Origin: Larus michahellis
Lineage: Eukaryota; Chordata; Aves; Charadriiformes; Laridae
Assembly: GCF_964199755.1 (NCBI RefSeq)
Contig: NC_133906.1
Span: 9,672,001 to 9,736,000, forward strand
Reading direction: 5' to 3'
DNA: 64,000 nucleotides
Position numbers and translations under genes: made by a program. The notes beneath the pieces were generated by a model. That model had not been told where the DNA came from and did no database searches. It worked only from the letters and a program-made list of their open reading frames with translations. This document shows positions 46,222-58,400 of this stretch, one piece after another. Within the stretch, counting starts at the first letter, position 1. The number at the start of each line of letters is the position of its first letter.

Positions 46222-46286
46222 TTTATCTATATAATAGATATCTATATAATCTATATATCTATATAATAATATATCTATATCTATAA
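46222..46286. repeat. AT-rich TATATC/TATAAT simple repeat
   Basis: About 65 bases of degenerate tatctatataat units with many internal palindromes. It lies 22 bases before the possible alternative exon acceptor at 46308. Confidence 0.75.
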
Positions 46287-46308
46287 AGGATTTTCTCTTA
46301 TTCCTTAG

Positions 46309-46488
46309 GATGCATTATTGGATGGTGTTAAGGTGCTAAAAAATCTGTCATGTAGTCCATGCTATATCCTGATTTTAAAAGCAATACTTCAAGGCAGACT
46401 AAAGAAAAAGAAGTCTACTTATTTAGCAAAGGCAACTTCATCCCCTTTTAATCTTTACAGTGTTCAGGAGTGTGCTACGAATGCTTGA
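46309..46488 (+). CDS. Possible alternative last exon of the unrecognised gene
   Basis: A good acceptor (ttttctcttattccttag) is followed by 59 open codons and TGA in phase 0, the phase left by exon c. It begins DALLDGVKVLKNLSC and ends SVQECATNA. It would replace the hydrophobic tail with a soluble, Lys-rich C terminus. An open run of this length can arise by chance; there is no other support. Confidence 0.15.
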   Translation, partial: DALLDGVKVLKNLSCSPCYILILKAILQGRLKKKKSTYLAKATSSPFNLYSVQECATNA

Positions 46489-49400
46489 AATCCAAACATT
46501 TTGTATGGTTTTTATATTCATGGCCTGTATGTGTCAGTTTTAAATGTTTGATTTCTGTAAGTTTTTGGTAAGTAAGGGATGGGAATGCAAAGTACTTTCC
46601 CCCTGCTTTAACAGTGGCATTTGGGTATTTATGTAACTGAGTAATAATACAAGACTTGTATAAACTGTTAATTGCAGGGAATTTTTTTGCCACTAGTGTC
46701 ATGGGATCACTGTAGTCTTAATATTTTATCAGGTTGCAAAGAAACATGTAGTATGAGCTTTATAGGCGTTCACTGTGTTGTGACAAATACTATGGGTTAG
46801 TTTTGACTAAGACAATTTTGATAAGAACAGAAACTTTTTACAAACTGTTTATATAATTTTAAACATTTTAAAGAATAGGTTCTTTGACCCTATGGAAACT
46901 ATGTTTTAACCTTTAAAAATTAGGTTTTCTGGTCACCTTTTGGCTATTGAAGATTTCTTTTCCATTTACTTTTCCTAAGTACACACTGTGTATTGATTGT
47001 GATTATTTCGGTACTCGGAGACTTTCTAAAATGTCAGAGTATTTTGGGAGGGACAAATGAGGTTATGAATTGAGCATCCAGGTGTCTGTTTGTACCACCT
47101 GCTTTAGCATGGTGCCCCTGTGCCAAATTCTTTCTTTTCAAGGTTTCTTTCTACAAAATTCTGCTCTGACCAGGGCATCCTCCCTTTTAGGAGCTGTACA
47201 AGTTTGTGTGGCAGAAGAGTGTGTTCTAGGAGTAAACGGGATCTTTCCCTCTTCCTTTTCTTAGCCAGTCAGGCACTCATTCTCTTTGGGGGAGGACTTG
47301 TTCCCTCTACTGTCTGGAGGGAGAAGAAATAGGCGTTTATAATTTCTGCTTTCCCTTCTGGCTGCCCTTGGCAATTATGACAGATGGTGTTGGAGATACA
47401 CATGTAGAAGTGTGTTATGTACAGCATCTCTTTACAGCATCCTTGAGCTTAGGCTGTCAAAATTTTTAGATGTTCCTGTATCAGACTGAAGGCACCATGT
47501 CCAAATTTTGCTAGATCATCAGCTAATTAAAGCTTATGGCCTTTTCTGCACTCTTCCTTGCAGCTCCTGTTTTGCGGAGCTTCCCATTGGTGGCATGTTT
47601 ATTATGTCTCTGAATTTTACTTTGCAGCTTGACTGTGACTTCGTTTCTATTTGAGTAAACTGAGTACCAGAGATATGGAAAGCTGCTCAGTAGAAAGGAT
47701 GTCTCACCTGGTGGTGTTGTGCACCCTGACACTGTCAGATGGCCCACAGTTTTAGTGTTAGGCTAGGTTTTCAATCTGCCTCTGAAAGTAGTCAGCCTGT
47801 TGTTGCTCTGCTTCCATCTTTCAGCACAAATAACCTCAATGCATTTTTGGATTTGCTTGTCTGGGCATATGCCCTGCTAACAAATGTCATCCAAGATCTC
47901 AGAAATGCTTCTGGAGCCTAGAAAATACAGAAATATGGAAATACAACTGTGATGACAGATCAGCCTCCTGAAGATAGTTTAGCAAAGGCCCAGCCAGCCA
48001 ATTTCTTATTAGCGAGCTGTCCTGCTAGCGCATTCTCTCTGGCGAGGGAAAGTGTAATCAGTTGTAATCCAAGAGAACAGCTACAGCAGGCATCATGCGT
48101 AACACTTCTGAGGCTTACTGCATTCAAAAAACTGTAAAATGTTCCCAGATCATAAATGTAGTGGTGTGGTAATTTGCTGATGATTTCTAGTGTATTTATG
48201 TGAAGGAATAAATATATGGTTATTAGAGTGAATTTGTGAGAGATGATGGGAAAGAGATGGAAAGGAAGGAAGAAGGGAACATCCTTTTTCAGTCAAATTC
48301 ACCGGCAACTCAGAGAAACAGAGCTGCACAAAATTATATCTGACTCCCTATTTGCAAATGCCTATCTTGATCATGATGCCCATAGCAGTGGCATCTCTCA
48401 GAGCAGATAGTGAGAGATGAGGTGGACACAGCACAGGCAAGGGAGAGAGAGGGCTCAGTAGCAATCGAAGCAAAAGCGTTCGCGAGAACTTGGGGCGGGA
48501 GGCAGGATTGCTCTGGTAGATAAACATTAGGCTTGTGCTATAACCCAAGAGCTCATCAGTATTGTCAGAGCAATGGGGCCAGATTCTCCCTGGCTGTTAC
48601 AGATATTTGAGTATATTGCGAGGCAGGTGGAAAGTATTACTTGGTAGCGTCTTATGTTTTGAGTGAAAACAGTACAAGAAATGAGCATGAGCTGGAGTTT
48701 ACTGCAATGTACATAGAGGATTTTTTATTTTTAGAAACAGCCAATGTGTTACACATTATTCAGCACAGGAAAAGACTCTGACACCACTAGCCAAAATGGT
48801 CAATGGGATGATGAACTCAGAGGCTACAGGAGCAGCTACCTTTAGCAAAGGAAATCAAGTACTGGTCCTTTCTGTGAGACAGCTCCTTTTCCATAGAAAT
48901 TCTAATATTATTGATGATGGACAATGTCATTTGCTGGGTTCACAGAAGCATTGCTGAGATAATTGACTTATTAAGCAGGAACTCCCAGGTGTTTCATGAC
49001 AGATTTACTGAGTCCAACGAGCAATTAGCCAGAGATGACACAGAACACATTTCGTGTTTGGTATTTGATTCAAATATGGTGTTTGGAATTGGAGTCTGTT
49101 TTCCAGTTGGAGCTGTTGACCATTTTGGCTAGTGAGCTACTGATCCCATTGATAGAGCCTTCTGAGCATTGCCCATGAGTAAAATTCAGTGTTGAGAAGT
49201 TCATTTTAAATTAAGAAGAGATATATTACTAAAGCACATAGAAATATAGGAGAAAACAACACTTCAAGGACAACGGAAACAAAGAACACCATCACTATAG
49301 CATCCCGATGCTGCTGGTTCCATATCACTCTGAGAAATTTCACACCAATATTTTGATGCCTTTTAGTGGGGACAGAGGAAAGCTTTTCTAGAATTTCTTT

Positions 49401-52400
49401 AAGAAATTTGATACTTGAGGTGAAACCAAGACAACCTGTTCTGCAGTCTTGCATATCCAAATCCAGACAAACCCCCCTACGAGCAGTTCCACAGAGGTGT
49501 GTAGATCATAGGACTGAAGTGGCCCTGGGTAGATTTTTTTCCAAAACCTTCAATAATGGCCTATGTTTTTCACCTGTTTTGGTGTTAACAATAGAGTTGA
49601 ACGGATAATGAGTTCTTTTGGCAACACTACCCTGTAAAAACAGGTCATTGCCAAACTGTTCCTAATGATAAACCAGGAATTGGCTCAAATTGTCTCACCC
49701 TCTCTTTTCAGATAGCTCATGTTCTTCCCATCAGCACCTATCACCACAAACAGCTATAGTTTGTCTCTTTCTAACTGCTAGCAATTTTCTACATTGCTAA
49801 GTGTCTGGTTGCTTCTAATTAGGGCTGTTTCTGCTCAGTGTCCTTTTGAATCTTAAAGAAAAATTATGTGAAGCTTTATCAGTGACTTTTATGTGGAAGA
49901 AGTATTTAAAGAAGTCAGACACCGTAGCAAGGAAGCTAGTTGTTCTTATCATGCACAAGTTTTTTTTCCTACTGAGCAACATTTTTGTTTGTTCAAAGCA
50001 GGATATGTTTGTTTGTTTACAGTAAATACCTGTCACATAGCAACAGAAATATTACTAAATAATAATACATATAATGTTAAGCTCCTAGGTCTAGAAGCTT
50101 TTAATGAAAAAACCCACATGTTCCTGATAAAAAATAATAAATAATGTCACCTTTTCTTTTTACATTAAAAATATCTGTACATGATTACACAATATAACAA
50201 AGTACAATTTTATTTTCTAGGCTCAGGGTGGCATCTCTGGGTTAGATCTTCATCTAAAAAGGGTAGAGGCCTGTAGTCTTGATCCTGCATATTTCCCACT
50301 GCATGAAAGTAATTTTCCCAAAGTTGCGATGTCTGCAGCCTTGCCTACCCTTTCCATGCAAAGGTGGAAGCAGCTCACAAGGAACATAGCAACATCTACA
50401 TGCGGGAAGCAGCTAAAGACTGAGATCTTTGCAAACAGAGATGTGCATATGGTGATACTTGAAAGTCTTGAAACTTCTTGCCTCAACTGGAAGAGAACAG
50501 AAACTAATAGAAAAATAAAGATGGGAAATGTAAGTAGAGCTCTGTCTTTCTAGTGTAGCTAGAAAAGTTTTTTAGATGGTATATTTTTCAAGATGGCACT
50601 TAGTGATCTATTACAGACTAACTCTGTCTCTTGGCCAGCCTTTCTTCTTGGTAAGAATGCCCAAAGTTTGCTCAGATGAGGACAGCACTAGCAGCTTGCC
50701 TGGGGTTTGAGGGCCACATCCCATCCACTGGCCTCTGAAAAGCAGAGGATGCCAGTGTCTTTTAGCAATTGGGCTGGATTGAAGCAGTGCTTGCAGGGAT
50801 GTCTGTTGGCTGTAAAATGTCTCTGTAGGCCCCACTCCAGCTTGTCAGGCACTATATACACGCCATGAGTCTTCTACCAATGAAGGTGGCCAGGAAACAC
50901 AATAAAAGCATTTACAAAGAAAGCTCTAGAGGGTAGGGTGAATCAGCAGCTCATGCTGACCTTTCACCAGTAACTGTAATCAAAAGGCAAATATTTCCTC
51001 TTATTTTGCTAAAGAAAACGAAGTGCTGTTTCTCTCCTGACAGCATCCGTTCACTGGCAGGCAGGATCTTGCGCAGATAAAGCAGGCATTTAGTCTCACA
51101 TCATGTTAGGGCTTTAGCCAGAACTTGTAATCTTCAAGATCATGATACCACAGGACAGAGAGGTGGCTTGTACACAGATGGCAGCTGGAAAGGAATAAGA
51201 GAAGTCCCTGCATTGGGTGTTTTGTATCTGTGTTGTTTCCTTAAATTGACTAAAATCGGCTCCTGAAGTAAGGCTCTGACATAGTCATATAGTGCAGAAG
51301 TCCTTGCAGATACAGGAAAGTCTCCTGAACCGTTCTGCTCATGTACCGTCCTGTGCCTCCATTGATCTACACACATGCCGCTGGACATTCATATGAGGTC
51401 AGTGCAAGAGGCACCATGACAATGCAGATGAATGAGTCCTCATAAAGTCCTGCTGTCCATGAATCCTTCGGGTATCCTAAAAGGAACCTGTTCCTTTAGC
51501 TGGGCCATTCCTCTTCTAGGACCTTGACTAGAAACAGGACTCCTGGGATTCAGGGTCATTATGGATGGGAAGCTTCTCATGTTCCTGATGATGTCCATTA
51601 CGTAAAACGGTGTACCTGGGAGTGGAAAAACATAAAGATTTGTTAGTGCTAGTTAAAAGTACAAGGTTACGTAAAACGAGTTCATGAAAACCTCAAAGTA
51701 CATCTTAAGACAGTACATCTTCTAAATATCCAGATCCCATATCAAGCAAATGTGAATCCCTACTTTGCTCCATAGCAGGAAACCAAATCTTCAGTTTGAT
51801 GCAGTCAAGGCAACCCCTGGAAACCAAGAACCTGTTGGTTTTGATGTATCTAAGGTGCAGCTGGTAATGAGAGGAAGCCAGACCAAAGAACTAGGAAACA
51901 CTGGTCATCTGTGGGTGGACTAAACTGAAGGCACTTCAGTTAATGTCTTCAATGCAAGCATCTAAAGAATCATTTGAGACTAGCTTGGGAAGTGAATGCT
52001 GTTTAAGATGAAACCAAGACCAACATTACAGGGCATTTCCACTTACAAAAGAAAGTAGCCTCTGCCTATTGCAAAGTTGGGTTTAGCACCAATTCTAGTA
52101 TGTTTTATCAAACCGGTGCTGTTCACATTCATGTCCTTTGGAGGTATCATGTCATGTGTGTACCTTTCTGATACTTTTACAGGCTTTGGGCCAGGTATGG
52201 AAAAGCAGAACTCAGTTGTAAGGAATTCCACACTGTCTCTTACCCTGTGCCTCATCTACCAGCCCCTTTCCTGCTGCTCATCTCAATACGGCTCTCTGAA
52301 CAGAACTGTTGATTTAGTTTGCTAATGACATGCAGCTCTTTTGCCTGGGTGGTGTGCAATGTGTAGCAGGAATAAGCAGATCTGAGGTGATAGCAAAAAT

Positions 52401-55400
52401 GTTGGCTAACTGGAGCAAAACTGATATAGCACATCTTTCTAGAATTTCACATCTAATCATTCTTGCTTGCAAATGCCCTGAGCAAGACAGGTATCTTCTA
52501 TTGGCAATCCATTTCATTTAAACTAAAGCTGAACCAAACCATCTTTCAAGTAGGTCCAGAAGTAGGAAGCTGCAAAAATAACTGTAAAAACATGCTTTTC
52601 CCTAGGCCAAATGCATATTGGGAAAATCAGGTCCCTGTTAAGACTTTCCTCTCCTGAGTGTTTAGAGATGTAGATATATTATTTCTCTTAGTAACAAACA
52701 TCCAAGTCATACCTAAAACATCCACATTTACTCTTAATAAAGAGTAAAAAAAGAAAAATGCCTAAGAAAGTAGAAGAATATATCAGTTCTGATTTTGGCA
52801 GAGGGGAAAGAAGTAGCATCAGTCTTGGGATTTGTTTGAAAAATCATTAGAAAAGAGGTCAGGAACTCCCCATTGTCTGCATATTCAAAAACTGATGTTA
52901 CGACATCAATTTACTTGGCATGCATCTGGATGCATCTCTTTCTCCATTGACTCTACTTGGGACTTAGGCTCCTAATTAAGGTGCTTACAATGCCTCTGAA
53001 ATGGCATCTGAAGTAGATGAATATCTTACAAATGATGTATCCATTAGTTCCAGTAGATCAGCCATGGACTCAAAATGAAAGCCAGTGTATAAACTGCATT
53101 GGCCTGTCTGATTTCATCCTGGTGAATATTCCTGGAGGCATTTACCTTCTAATGTATTAAATGCTGTTTTACGACATGGTTAGGCTTGGTTGCTTTAATA
53201 CAGGTCACCGTATATGCAGATATATCCATTGAACGTACTCCCTTAGTACTCCATCACTTTAACTAATGATCATAAATTTCAAAAAATGTGCTAGTTTTAC
53301 CAACAAGATACAGACTCGATGTAAGAAACAAGAAAAGACACTTTGCATCTAACACTGAACAGACACTCCGATTAGACAACCATGAAGCATACAAGTCATA
53401 ACGCAATTTTAATTTTATATACCCAGTCGGACAATGCACACTGTGTGAGGCAATCCACCAAAGAGACTTCTAGCATGGCAAAGCCTCTCCTAGAGATGGT
53501 GATACAGAGGACGAGAGCCAGGAGACTCCCCGCTCGCTGAACAAAGCGGACATAGTTCAGAGCAACTCAGGACTTGCTCAGGAGCACAACAGACAGGCAC
53601 TGAACGCTGACTGCATACAGGATGCCCAAAGAGCCAAACCTTTCTTCCTCTTCTTCTGCAGTAGTCAGAAAACAGTTGTGCAAGATCAGCAATTTAGCAG
53701 GTCGTGCCGTTTCTTACAAAGATGCATTAAGCTAAAGAGAAGTCATTAAGATGTCCCAGGATCTCCTGTGGCACAAAGTGTCTGTCTGAAGCCTCTGGCA
53801 GTGAGCTCAGCACTTCCAGCTGTTTACCCTGTGGGGAAAGAGGACGGGTAGGAGAGGAGGAAAGAGCATTCGTATGCAGGGTGTGAAAGCTGCACTGCAG
53901 GGGTGATGGTTTTCTCTGGTAGTGGCACATCGTTCCTAAATCCTTACCAACATCTCCAGGAAACTGCTAAAGGAGTCCTCTGCTGGCAGGCCTTTGTGTT
54001 ACCAGGGTTGTTTCACATACTGTAGTTTCTCCCTTCAAATGAAAGTTCAAAGCTACCTGCCAGTTACGTGGCACCGATTTAGTGTTGGACAATGGGCAGG
54101 AGTATAACAGCCCTGCTTTTTTCACACCACTGTGTCTTAACTGATCTGCTCTCTGAAAATACAATTAGTTTTCCAGGCATCAGTATCTATGGGAAGCAAG
54201 TTTCAGAGAGAAAGCACAGCTGCAGCTGAAACTCATTTTTACCTCACCTACACGAACACACACCTGATATGCCTCAGCCCTTGCCCAGTGAAGAAGCCAA
54301 GCACCGCGGGATTTCTCCTACGGACCGCACGCAGACACCACCACTCGGAACCTGCATGTGTGGGCTGAACGTTTCAAGAGAAATTTGTCAGGTAGGTCTT
54401 AGTAATGAATGTATCTGAGGAAGCCATAATATATGAGCAGGAAAAAAATTTAAAAGGCTTAAATGCATTAAATTAGTTATCTGCAGCAAATTAGTTGCTC
54501 AACTTTCCTGCCTATAATGAGTTCCTTCGGTGGGATTTGTATACGCTAGCACGTTAAGCTACCAAGCTCAATTACAAATAGCATCCCACGCTGCCTCTGC
54601 ATCCAGCTCCTCCCAGAACTGGGGGCAAGTGTTACTGTCAGTTCACCTGACAGCTTTACTCAGATCATAAACACCACCACCCGGCAATAAAGCCCAATAA
54701 TGAAAAGGCATTACCACCTATAAAGGGACCCTGCTGCAGGCTATTCACATACTTGCCAAATGGTACTTTAATTGTGATGATGACCAATTTGGAGATAATT
54801 GCTTCTGCATCTCCTGCTGTTTCTGACAGTCCAATGGACTCTTTAATTAACTGGTTGGATTAGCTCTCAGCACCGCAGAGGGGAGCTGTGTGGAACAAGA
54901 ATCTCCAGTGTTATTCCGGGAACTCAGCAAGAGCCAGGAAGAAAACACCAAAGGGATGTGGTGGTGTTTGTAATCTTCCCACTTTCTTTCCCTGCAGAGC
55001 TACCCCCCACACCAACTGGTATGCTCCATTAAGGAAGCAAAGCCAAAAAATCGCTGGTCTTTGGCTTCCCCAACCACAATGAAAAAGAGTCACCGTTTCC
55101 ATGGAGCCTGAGGTCCCTGCTTAGTCCTCTCCTGATGACCAGACCTGCGGTGTCCAGCTCTGTTCCCTGGGATCACACCTGTCTCGATGCTAAGCAGAAA
55201 GCAGTGCAATTTTGGGGCAGGGCTCTTGGCTCTGAAGAGCGTGGCCCAGGAGGAGTGGAAGCAATACCCCGATGCTGTGTGTGCCACCTCTCTATCGGAG
55301 CTTGCAGCCACCGGGTCACTTTCCCGAAGGGAGCCTCTGTCTGGACACGGTGCCTGGGGACCTTTGGACAGCAGGGAACAGCCGGGAATTGGAAGGTATC

Positions 55401-58400
55401 TGCTCTCTTTCCCAAAAACACTCCTACCTACCCTTCATGCTTGCAGTATCCATGTAAAGCAGCCTACAGTGGTCACACATACCCATGGCTCCTCTGCGCC
55501 AGCCGGAGAAGCTCAGCTTGCAGTTCTGCAGCTGTTTTACCCCGACTTACTCCCCTGTCTTTTACCCATAGTCCTTGCTCTGAATGCTCGTATCCATCCT
55601 TCTTCCCTAAGCTCCCCGCAAACTCGAGTTCATCAGCCCACAGGCAGTTAATCCTGGTGGCTGCTGCGAAGGGCAAAGGGTCCCTCACAGGTACAGAAAC
55701 TCTGCGAGGGTTTAGATCACGTTAGTAGGTATGGCTCACTAATAACAAACCGACAAAGAGAGAGCACAGCCAGCCTTTCCCAGCTACCGCTTACTCACTA
55801 ATGGGCTAAACGACTCGTGTGGCAGCGTCTCCTGCGCTTTCCAAAGCCTCTTCGTGTTGTCTCAGCAGCCTTTGTCCCTGTAACCTTGGCAGGAGAAATA
55901 ATTTTACCTGGAGGGTCATAATAATAGCAGAGGAAATAAATGAAAGAAAAAAAAATAATAATTGCCTGCAACTGTCCAAGCACGGCTAAGCTTTCAGCTG
56001 GGCTGGAGGCATGTTAATGGAGGAGACCACAGGATCATAAACCCACCGCAGGTGCGCAGCTGCCTTTGCTCTCTGTTTAGTAATCCTTTCCCGATACACC
56101 TGTTTACATTATTAATTGCTTCCATTTTTGAACTGGCAGAAGGTGGTTCCTGTTGTCCTGGCGTTCACTGGAGACTGAGGTGAGGTTTTGCAGCTGTCCC
56201 TGGGCTGGGCTGGGAAGGGTTCGCTTTTGTGCTGGGGTACCGGCAGCGGCAAACTCTCTGTTCCCTGGGGCCTTGGCACCTAAATCCACTCCCCCCGGCG
56301 CAGAAAATGAAGGACACATTGTCACCAGGTAGAGAAGAGATTCTGCACACACATTCAGACACCGAGAGGTTAATGTTGCCGCAGAAGTAGGTGGATGGGT
56401 GCATGTAGGGTACATATGTCTAAGCTGTTACCGGGGTAGCTCAGGTCTCAGCAGAGGCACAAGTGGCTGCAAAGTCTGGGGAAGTTTAGACATGACCTAT
56501 ACAAAAAGCTGACAGGCACCAAGTTTCATTGTATTTGCAAATCCTTTTGATAGCCTTTATATTTTAAATGCAGAATAGTTACTGCCTGAGTTTTTAAATG
56601 CCCCCTGGTAGTGCAAGAATGCAAGGGAAAAACCTTTTATCAAATTCTTTGAAAGAAGCGTTGTTCTTAGCTGTTCATATTACTTTTTTTGAAGCCTGTA
56701 ATATACTCTGATCCTACTGACTGCACACTCGCAGTCACACAACTCGGGGGAAAATTACCCCTAACTGAAATGAAACTGGGATCCTTGGACATCCCTGTAC
56801 TGGGATTTGGGGTTTGTTGCTGGCTCTTCATTAGCGACTCCCTCCTGGACTGATGGAGGAACTCGGGCATGGCAGAGTCAGGCAAGGAGCATAGTTTTAA
56901 CTGTGACATTCTTAAAAATTTGAAATAATAAGAAAAGAAAAAGACCTGCAGGTTTTGTAGCACTGAAAGCTTTCCTGAGCTTGTGCCAGTTTCTCTGAAT
57001 TTGTCTTTTTAAAAAAAACAATTAAAAAGCAATAATTCTGTAAAACTGACAAGTGAAACCTCATTTAAAGGCATTGCAATTTGTTGTTTTTGAGAAGTGT
57101 CCATTATTAATATTTTTACATTAACTTTTTTTGTCAACTGCTTGCATTCCAAATGAAAGATTTCAAATTAAACCAAGCATTAAATTTCAGTAAAACCAAA
57201 ACTCTGAAAAGTCTAAATCTATGCATGTTTTCCTGACAGTAGCACACTGTAGTCCAAATTAATGCAGAAATGTGTTGTACTGAGCTCTAGCTAGCTCCTT
57301 TTGAAGACAATGCATGCCCTAAGAAAACGTACAGGCTAATTTAGTTTACAACTAGGAGATTTAACAGGTTGGAGTGGATATTTAAGGGAGGTCAAAGTAT
57401 CTGAGAAACATGCAATTATAGACTTACTTGCTTGGTCAAAAATAATGAGTTTCAAGCTAAACTCGGAGTGGTATAGAAAATGCTTTTCCCATTCTCCAAA
57501 CGTTTTCACAGTTTCAGATATTTTTCCCATTTCTGATCTGGAGCAAGTCTGCAACTTCTCATGAGACAGAAAAGAAAAAGAAAAAGAGAGCCGACTCCAA
57601 TTCATGTTCAAGGCCTTTTTCTGCCTTTTATCAAGGTGCCTGATCTAACCGCTGGGTTATTGGCAATTTTGTGTAAGTGAGCACTCAGCTGCCTCTTTCA
57701 TTTTCTCCTTTTTCCACTTGTTGATTGCCAGCACTCCAAATGAAACATTTCAAACTATATTTCTTCCTTCATATGCAAGTAGAAGCTCCCAGAAAACTTC
57801 TCAGTTAACAGCTTTTGTACAGCGAGTTTGCATCCTTGAAGGTTGTGATAATGTTTGCAGAGGCAACCCAGAAAACACAAATATTTCTGGTTATTAGTGA
57901 ACACAATCAACTTTTCTAGCAGTCTCCTATCCCTTCCACCTTTGGTTCTGCTCCCAGTGGGCTCAGACAGGCAGAAAGGACTTCTGCACCTTTGCATCTC
58001 ATTCTCCACTACTTCCTTTGACTTCTGCCTGCAAAATTCTGATGACCCCGTGGCTGTGCCACAGCTGTGGGGTACGAGCAATGCCAATTGCTTTAGTGCA
58101 GAAGAGCAAAGCTTCCAGCCTTAGGAGCGCTGTGAACTATGTTTCTGAGCAGCTCAACAGCAGCACAGCCCTTAGGGTCTCCACTGAGTAAAGATCGTCT
58201 GCCACAAATTGCATCTTTGAGGTAGCCTGTGTAGGACATACGCACAAGGAGATGTGAGGGCCAGGAATTAGAACCTGGATAATGGCCAGAAATAGACTCC
58301 TTCAATCACAACAAAGAAACCTTGACATTATGTCTCTGCTTTCATCCGTGTTCAGACCAGATCCTGAAGTCCCAATGTGAAAATAGTGGGGCAGGAGATC

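Noticed and set aside
49206-49460. 84-codon minus-strand frame with a hydrophobic C terminus
   Set aside because: Considered as a possible HTR4 or membrane-protein exon. No resemblance to a receptor segment and no splice sites of note.
51140-51388. 82-codon minus-strand frame whose end faintly recalled an HTR4 alternative C-terminal tail
   Set aside because: The similarity is limited to a few Pro/Val residues, the frame continues past it, and the acceptor phase cannot be justified.
55135-55725. 196-codon open frame on the + strand, the longest outside FBXO38 exon 15
   Set aside because: At least two other + frames and two minus frames are also open here, because this GC-richer stretch has few stops. 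The peptide is Cys/Ser/Pro-rich without domain character, and no splice context supports it.
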